The notes beneath the pieces are model-generated. The model saw only the letters and a program-made list of their open reading frames with translations, was not told where the DNA came from and did not search any database. From assembly GCA_007135955.1 (NCBI GenBank), contig SLHW01000016.1, positions 1-17,750 on the forward strand: DNA of 17,750 nucleotides, given 5' to 3'. Shown here piece by piece: positions 13,070 to 17,750 of the stretch (position 1 is the stretch's first letter; each line of letters begins with the position of its first letter). The position numbers were made by a program, and so were the translations under genes. Source of the stretch: Candidatus Saccharimonadota bacterium (GTDB taxonomy: Bacteria; Patescibacteriota; Saccharimonadia; Saccharimonadales; SLHW01).

Positions 13070-13585
13070 ATGGCCGATATACCAGATAAACAGATAAAGC
13101 GCTTAAAGTCACTAATAACCGAAGCAGAGACTAACCTAGCGGCAGCAAAAGAGCTGCTTGTTAGTATTGTTGGCGATGACGAAGGTCACGTCAGTGCCCC
13201 TTCTGCAAGCGAAGAAAACATCGGTAAGATTATCGAAGGTGTTTTTGATGGCCAAAATATGGTTGGATCAGATGGCAAAACGTATCCAGTGCCTGCAAAT
13301 TATGCAAGTAAATCCAAGCTAGTCCAGGGCGACATCCTAAAGTTAACGATTGCTGACGACGGAGCTTTCCTCTACAAGCAGATCGGCCCAATTCCACGCA
13401 AACAAATCGTCGGAACATTAAAGCTAGAAAACGGCCACTACTTCGTCGAAGTCGGCGATAGAATGTTCCGCGTCCTGCTTGCCAGCGTTACCTATTTCAA
13501 GGCAAAACCTGGAGACCAAGTAAGTGTCAACGTGCCAGAAGATGACAAGAACGCCGAATGGGCAGCCCTCGAAGCTGCGTTGTAA
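13070..13585 (+). CDS. Conserved CPR-type protein of unknown function
   Basis: A protein of 171 residues that I recognise only as a type of conserved hypothetical common in CPR genomes (from memory, not searched). Residues 5-34 form an amphipathic, coiled-coil-like helix. A Ser/Ala/Glu linker (40-50) leads into a compact, predicted all-beta core (52-155), with GVFDGQNMVGSDGKTYPVP, NYASKSKLVQGDILKLTI and a second half around GTLKLENGHYFVEVGDRMFRVL; the two halves look like small beta-barrels. There is no signal peptide and no membrane segment. The start has AAAGAGG (13057-13063) six bases before the ATG. It has its own good promoter and stands alone between rplL and dnaX. Small beta-barrels next to ribosomal genes suggest RNA or protein binding, but no function can be stated. 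Confidence 0.75.
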   Translation: MADIPDKQIKRLKSLITEAETNLAAAKELLVSIVGDDEGHVSAPSASEENIGKIIEGVFDGQNMVGSDGKTYPVPANYASKSKLVQGDILKLTIADDGAFLYKQIGPIPRKQIVGTLKLENGHYFVEVGDRMFRVLLASVTYFKAKPGDQVSVNVPEDDKNAEWAALEAAL

Positions 13586-13650
13586 TATTTAGCTCTTCCT
13601 ATCACCACTAGAAACGTTTTATATTTTACACAGTAGCGTTATCGGATATA

Positions 13651-13660
13651 TTGCTACAAT
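13651..13660 (+). promoter_or_regulatory. Extended -10 promoter of dnaX
   Basis: TTGCTACAAT (TGC + TACAAT at 13655-13660), no clear -35. The start near 13667 leaves about five bases before the ATG at 13672, so the message is nearly leaderless. Confidence 0.6.
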
Positions 13661-13671
13661 ACTAAGCAGCT

Positions 13672-15183
13672 ATGGGAAACGCACTGTATCGAAAATACCG
13701 ATCTTCTTCGCTTGATGAGGTCATTGGTCAAGATCATATCACGACAACACTGAAAAATTCGCTGAAAACAGGTAAAATCAGTCATGCTTATTTATTTACT
13801 GGACCTCGTGGTGTCGGCAAAACAAGCATTGCTCGAATACTAGCCCGCGAAGTCAACAATCTACCAGAAAGTACTACCGAACACTTAGATATTATCGAGA
13901 TAGATGCTGCGAGTAATCGTCGCATCGATGAAATACGTGATTTACGAGAGAAGGCTCAAATAGCACCGTCCAATGCGACGTATAAAGTCTATATCATCGA
14001 TGAAGTCCACATGCTGACAAAAGAGGCGTTTAACGCCCTGTTGAAAACCCTTGAGGAGCCACCCAAGCACGTTATCTTTATCCTGGCGACAACCGAACTA
14101 CATAAGCTACCTGAGACGATCGTGAGTCGTACGCAGCGTTTCACCTTTAAGCCGATTGAGGTAGCCGATGCGGTGGACCACCTAAAACAAATTGCGAAGA
14201 AGGAAAAAATTGCCATCGATACTGATGCCTTATCGTTGCTCGCCGAACATGGACGGGGCTCTTTTCGTGATAGCTTGAGTTTCCTTGATCAAATACGGCA
14301 TATTCATAGCGATTCAAAAACAAAAATAACTACTGATGATGTTGCTTCATTGCTTGGATTACCGCCTCGTGGAATGATTGTAGCTCTGGTCACCGCAATT
14401 GAGCAAAACGACATCAAGGCTATATTAACGAGCGCTCAACAACTTCAAGAAAAAGGAATTGACGCTGCGAAGGTGGCACGAGAGCTTAGTGCTTTTCTAA
14501 GAGGACAATTTATATCATCTGGCTCGACCGATAGTCAAAAGCTCCACTTGCTGCGTGATCTTATCGAGGTACAAGGCTCGTCAGATCCATACGGGTTATT
14601 GGAGTTGGTATTGCTGCAGTCCGTTACCGTTGATGAGAATAAAACGAGACCGGAAACTGCTGCAGCTGAACTAGAAAATCCTAACACTGAGACAGAAGAA
14701 GTAAAGCCAGTAAGAAAAACGAGTCAGCCGATTAAGCCTTCGGCTCAGTCGGAAGTAAAAGTTGATAAAAAACCGCCGCCAACTAAAAGCATTGATACCT
14801 CATCGAATAAATCTATAGATGAGGCTAGCACCATAGACGACGCCTGGAAGCTAATCTTAGAAGAGTTAAAAGGAAGGCATAACACACTGTACGGTATGGC
14901 AAGGATGGCCATCCCAAAACTTGACGGCAACGAATGTATACTTGAGTGTCGATACAACTTCCATGCTAAACGGCTATCCGACTCTCACCATAAATCAATC
15001 TTAGTGAGTAGCCTAAATAAGCATTTAAATAAAGAGGTCGCTCTCACGTGTACCGTTACTGAAAAGCGTCCAGCACAAAAGGATACCAACGAGCGGCCGA
15101 GTATCGCTACTGACTCAGCTCCAAAGCAATCCCTAGAAGCCATTAGCAATATCTTCGGTGACGCTGAAGTGCTAGAATCGTAA
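13672..15183 (+). CDS. dnaX: DNA polymerase III subunit gamma/tau
   Basis: DnaX is the ATPase that loads the sliding clamp and holds the polymerase together. The protein has 503 residues. The AAA+ module shows Walker A GPRGVGKT (44-51), IEIDAASNRRIDEIRDL (75-91), Walker B/DEVH (110-113), SRTQRF (152-157, usually SRCQRF) and sensor 2 GSFRDSLSFLDQ. The four-cysteine zinc module that normally stands between Walker A and IEIDAASN is missing; only about 14 residues remain there. The clamp-loader collar is at about 225-320. A polar linker of Pro/Lys/Ser/Thr follows (about 330-390), then a C-terminal domain (about 395-480) like the tau end of Gram-positive DnaX. The ATG follows an extended -10 box, with no Shine-Dalgarno sequence. 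dnaB follows after six bases. Confidence 0.95.
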   Translation: MGNALYRKYRSSSLDEVIGQDHITTTLKNSLKTGKISHAYLFTGPRGVGKTSIARILAREVNNLPESTTEHLDIIEIDAASNRRIDEIRDLREKAQIAPSNATYKVYIIDEVHMLTKEAFNALLKTLEEPPKHVIFILATTELHKLPETIVSRTQRFTFKPIEVADAVDHLKQIAKKEKIAIDTDALSLLAEHGRGSFRDSLSFLDQIRHIHSDSKTKITTDDVASLLGLPPRGMIVALVTAIEQNDIKAILTSAQQLQEKGIDAAKVARELSAFLRGQFISSGSTDSQKLHLLRDLIEVQGSSDPYGLLELVLLQSVTVDENKTRPETAAAELENPNTETEEVKPVRKTSQPIKPSAQSEVKVDKKPPPTKSIDTSSNKSIDEASTIDDAWKLILEELKGRHNTLYGMARMAIPKLDGNECILECRYNFHAKRLSDSHHKSILVSSLNKHLNKEVALTCTVTEKRPAQKDTNERPSIATDSAPKQSLEAISNIFGDAEVLES

Positions 15184-15189
15184 AGTATC

Positions 15190-16551
15190 ATGGCTGAAAA
15201 ACCACACAATCTACCACCACAGGATACCGATGCTGAAGCATCATTGCTTGGTGCGCTGCTAATCGATGCAGATGCTATCGTCAAAATTGCAGACATCATA
15301 ACGGCTGATGACTTTTATGAACAAAAACACCAACGCATTTATGATGCCGTTCGGAAATTATATGAAAAGCACAGTGCGATTGATGTGCTTACCCTGTCAC
15401 ATCAACTACGAGCTGACGGGTTTTTAGATGTAGCTGGTGGATCGGCTTACTTAAGTGAGCTGACAAATTTTGTCCCGACTGCGGCTCACGCCACTCAATA
15501 CGCTGAGATAGTCGCTCAAAAGGCGCTCAGACGACGCTTAATCAGCGCCGCCAGAGATATTTCAGCATTAAGCTATGATGAGGCGAACAGCCTTAAGGAC
15601 CTTATTGAAAACGCTGAGGCTCGCTTATTCGACGTCAGCCAAAAACACATAAAGCATGACATTACCAGCCTTGAAGATATTTTGACGGCAAGCTTTGAAC
15701 GACTTGACGATTTACATAAAGACAAGGGCAAGATTCGCGGTGTGCCAACCGGATTTAAGGATCTTGATAATATTCTCGCTGGCCTACAACGATCTGATTT
15801 GTTTGTGCTTGCGGCTCGGCCATCGATGGGTAAAACAGCCCTCTCGCTAAATATTGCTCACAACGTATCGATTGAGTCAGAATTGCCAGTGCTGATATTT
15901 AGTCTAGAAATGAGCAAAGAGCAATTGGTCGATCGCATGCTCGCGGTAGAATCAGGAGTTGATGCTTGGGCGCTGAGAACTGGCAACCTCAGCGATGATG
16001 ACTTTGAAAAAATCGGGCAAGCGATGGGAAGCCTCAGCGAGGCACAAATCTATATCGATGACACTCCTGGCATTACAGTCAGCGATTTGCGCACCAAGGC
16101 TCGCCGAGAAGCTCACCAGCGTCCACTTGGCTTGATTGTAGTAGATTACCTACAGCTTATGAGCGGTGGCGCACGCTACGGCGGTGATGGCAATCGAGTA
16201 CAAGAAATCTCAGAGATATCACGAGGATTAAAACAGGTAGCCCGAGAATTAAACGTACCGCTAATGGCATTGTCTCAACTAAGTCGCTCAGTAGAGTCCC
16301 GAAGTCCACAAATACCACAATTAGCAGACTTGCGAGAATCAGGATCTATCGAGCAAGACGCTGACGTGGTAGCCTTCATATACCGCGAAGATTACTATAA
16401 CCCTGATACGGAGCGAAAAAACCTAACCGACATACTAATTAAAAAACATCGAAACGGACCGACGGGTGGAGTAGAGTTATATTTCGATAAAAGCAAGCAA
16501 CGCTTTAGAAGCCTAGATAAACGCCACGTTGCACAACCGTTCGAATCATAG
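15190..16551 (+). CDS. dnaB: Replicative DNA helicase DnaB
   Basis: The hexameric helicase that unwinds DNA at the replication fork. Its 453 residues are the normal length. The N-terminal helical domain (about 7-105) opens with LPPQDTDAEASLLGALL, a family hallmark. The linker region spans about 110-180. The RecA-like domain shows Walker A ARPSMGKTALS (209-219), FSLEMSKEQLVDRM, Walker B LIVVDYLQLMSG (315-326), LSQLSRSVESR (361-371), LADLRESGSIEQDAD (378-392) and the arginine-finger region KKHRNGPTG (418-426). No intein interrupts it. It starts six bases after the dnaX stop without a clear ribosome binding site, so it is probably translated by coupling to dnaX. The pairing of clamp loader and helicase makes a replication operon. 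The promoter of the next gene begins inside its last codons. Confidence 0.97.
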   Translation: MAEKPHNLPPQDTDAEASLLGALLIDADAIVKIADIITADDFYEQKHQRIYDAVRKLYEKHSAIDVLTLSHQLRADGFLDVAGGSAYLSELTNFVPTAAHATQYAEIVAQKALRRRLISAARDISALSYDEANSLKDLIENAEARLFDVSQKHIKHDITSLEDILTASFERLDDLHKDKGKIRGVPTGFKDLDNILAGLQRSDLFVLAARPSMGKTALSLNIAHNVSIESELPVLIFSLEMSKEQLVDRMLAVESGVDAWALRTGNLSDDDFEKIGQAMGSLSEAQIYIDDTPGITVSDLRTKARREAHQRPLGLIVVDYLQLMSGGARYGGDGNRVQEISEISRGLKQVARELNVPLMALSQLSRSVESRSPQIPQLADLRESGSIEQDADVVAFIYREDYYNPDTERKNLTDILIKKHRNGPTGGVELYFDKSKQRFRSLDKRHVAQPFES

Positions 16552-16558
16552 GTATACT
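16529..16558 (+). promoter_or_regulatory. Promoter of the GT-C-type membrane protein gene
   Basis: TTGCAC (16529-16534, inside the end of dnaB), 18 bases, TATACT (16553-16558). The start near 16565 is two bases before the ATG at 16567, so this mRNA too would be leaderless. Confidence 0.65.
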
Positions 16559-16566
16559 ACATACAC

Positions 16567-17750
16567 ATGAGGCGTAGAACAAAATTTCTCAAACGCACTA
16601 CCAGTGTGCTAATCGATAACTGGATGTATACGCTGATAATTATTGCATTGGCTGCCGTGAGTATCGGCATACTTTTCTTTCAGCTGAGCACTTTGCTACC
16701 AGGCCCGAATGCCGCAGAGCTAAACAACCTCAACAATATATCGGAAGGCGCCATCAACCCGATTCATGCACTGATACAAGAGCCGATTTTTTTGCCATTC
16801 ACTTTTGGGATGTACCTACTACAATTATTCTCACTTGATAGTATAGGCTGGCTACGGAGCATCAGCGTTGCTTTTGGTCTGCTCAGCGTGTTATCGGTGT
16901 ATTACATAATTTCCCGGTGGCATACGTTTCGAGTCAGCGTACTAGCGACGCTGCTGTATGCAACAAGTGCTGGACTGCTTCACGTAGCACGACTAGGCGA
17001 TGAACAGTCAACATATCTGCTTTTGCCACTGGTAATTGCTATCGGACTATACGGCAAAGGCCAGAAGGCAATCGCACCTAAGCTAATTGCTTTAGCACTT
17101 GCTGCAATACTAACATTGTATCTACCGGGCACTATCTGGATTGTACTGGTGCTAAGCGCACTGTATTACCGTGAGATTATTGCATCTGCAAAGAAAATTG
17201 TGCTACCGATTAAATCGGTTGCTGCTGCTATTTCTGCAGTATTTATCGGCTTATTGACGTTCTCGTTTATAAGCAACCCCGACCAGTTTTTGCTATGGCT
17301 TGGTTTACCAGTTGAAAATCTGCCTACGCTAGCTGAATTTGCAATTCAACTAGCGCTGGTCCCAGTAACGTTATTTGCCTGGGGGCCAACTGATCCATCA
17401 ATGTGGGTCGGCACAGCTGGTATTATTGATTTCTTTGTTGGGGTGCTATTTATCTTGGGCTGCTATAGCTATTTTTATCAGAGGAAGCTGGACCGAACGA
17501 AATTTCTTTTTGTGACAATCCTCGTATTGACAGTGCTGGCAGGGCTTGGCGGCCCGGTGAATGCATTTACCGTGGTACCTTTTATATATATCGTTGCAGC
17601 GACAGGGTTAGCATTATTGCTTCAGCAGTGGTTTACAGTGTTTCCCCGGAATCCATTTGCTCGTAGTCTCGCACTCATAGTTATCATTGCTGCTATTAGC
17701 ATGTCAGTCTTTTATAATACGCATCGGTACTTTGTCGCTTGGCCGAGAAC
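16567..17750 (+). CDS. GT-C type polytopic membrane glycosyltransferase (5' part)
   Basis: The frame is open from ATG 16567 to the window edge, 394 codons with no stop; the 3' end is outside. A basic N-terminus (MRRRTKFLKR) precedes a first membrane helix (about 21-42), then an outer loop with LLPGPNAAELNNLNN and a stretch resembling the PMT/ArnT family, followed by at least eight further hydrophobic segments. The arrangement (helix, long acidic loop, many helices, with ARLGDEQSTYLL in a later loop) fits lipid-linked sugar transferases such as dolichyl-phosphate-mannose-protein mannosyltransferase-like proteins. The acceptor and the sugar are unknown. A second membrane glycosyltransferase lies at 1492-2985, but the two are far apart and of different folds. 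The family call is moderate because the diagnostic motifs are weak. Confidence 0.65.
   Translation, partial: MRRRTKFLKRTTSVLIDNWMYTLIIIALAAVSIGILFFQLSTLLPGPNAAELNNLNNISEGAINPIHALIQEPIFLPFTFGMYLLQLFSLDSIGWLRSISVAFGLLSVLSVYYIISRWHTFRVSVLATLLYATSAGLLHVARLGDEQSTYLLLPLVIAIGLYGKGQKAIAPKLIALALAAILTLYLPGTIWIVLVLSALYYREIIASAKKIVLPIKSVAAAISAVFIGLLTFSFISNPDQFLLWLGLPVENLPTLAEFAIQLALVPVTLFAWGPTDPSMWVGTAGIIDFFVGVLFILGCYSYFYQRKLDRTKFLFVTILVLTVLAGLGGPVNAFTVVPFIYIVAATGLALLLQQWFTVFPRNPFARSLALIVIIAAISMSVFYNTHRYFVAWPR

Noticed and set aside
1..17750. CRISPR arrays, insertion sequences, transposase genes, phage integrases
   Set aside because: No regularly spaced repeats, no transposase or integrase motifs, and no paired terminal inverted repeats were seen around the accessory genes.

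Overview
The window looks like a chromosome segment of a streamlined, Gram-positive-like bacterium of the Candidate Phyla Radiation, most likely Saccharibacteria (TM7). This is an inference. It rests on compact genes with short gaps, a 171-residue protein of a type I associate with CPR genomes (13070-13585), a ThyX-type thymidylate synthase, and several promoters placed so close to start codons that their mRNAs would be nearly leaderless. TGA is used as a stop (secE, dcd), so the code is not the Gracilibacteria one.

Layout. 1-1495: the 3' end of a YgjP-type metallopeptidase and a soluble PAS histidine kinase. 1492-2985 (minus): a membrane glycosyltransferase that shares its stop-codon bases with the kinase. 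3021-5575: a secE-nusG-rplK-rplA operon behind two possible tandem promoters. Its L1 gene has an N-terminal extension and is preceded by an RNA mimic of the 23S rRNA site that L1 binds. 5618-9532: a deoxynucleotide block with a dNMP-kinase-like protein, a dCTP deaminase, and one reading frame that joins thymidylate kinase to a double-length ThyX. Together these form a route dCTP -> dUTP (-> dUMP) -> dTMP -> dTDP.

9551-11706 looks like an accessory insert. It holds two divergent genes, an unrecognised 157-residue protein behind a perfect TTGACA-17-TATAAT promoter and a transglutaminase-like/helical-repeat protein. The roughly 500 bp between them carries an extended -10 promoter, a possible leader peptide, and a pseudoknot that competes with an intrinsic terminator, which is the layout of an attenuator or riboswitch.

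11722-12956: the rplJ-rplL operon, with an L10-leader-type attenuator in front and a strong terminator behind. 12962-13585: a perfect DnaA box, a promoter and the conserved CPR protein. 13672-16551: dnaX (lacking the usual four-cysteine zinc module) and dnaB. 16567-end: the start of a GT-C-type membrane glycosyltransferase, cut by the window edge.

The most notable items are the Tmk-ThyX fusion with a well-formed internal ribosome binding site, the L1 mRNA mimic directly before rplA, and the pseudoknot/terminator leader in the accessory insert.
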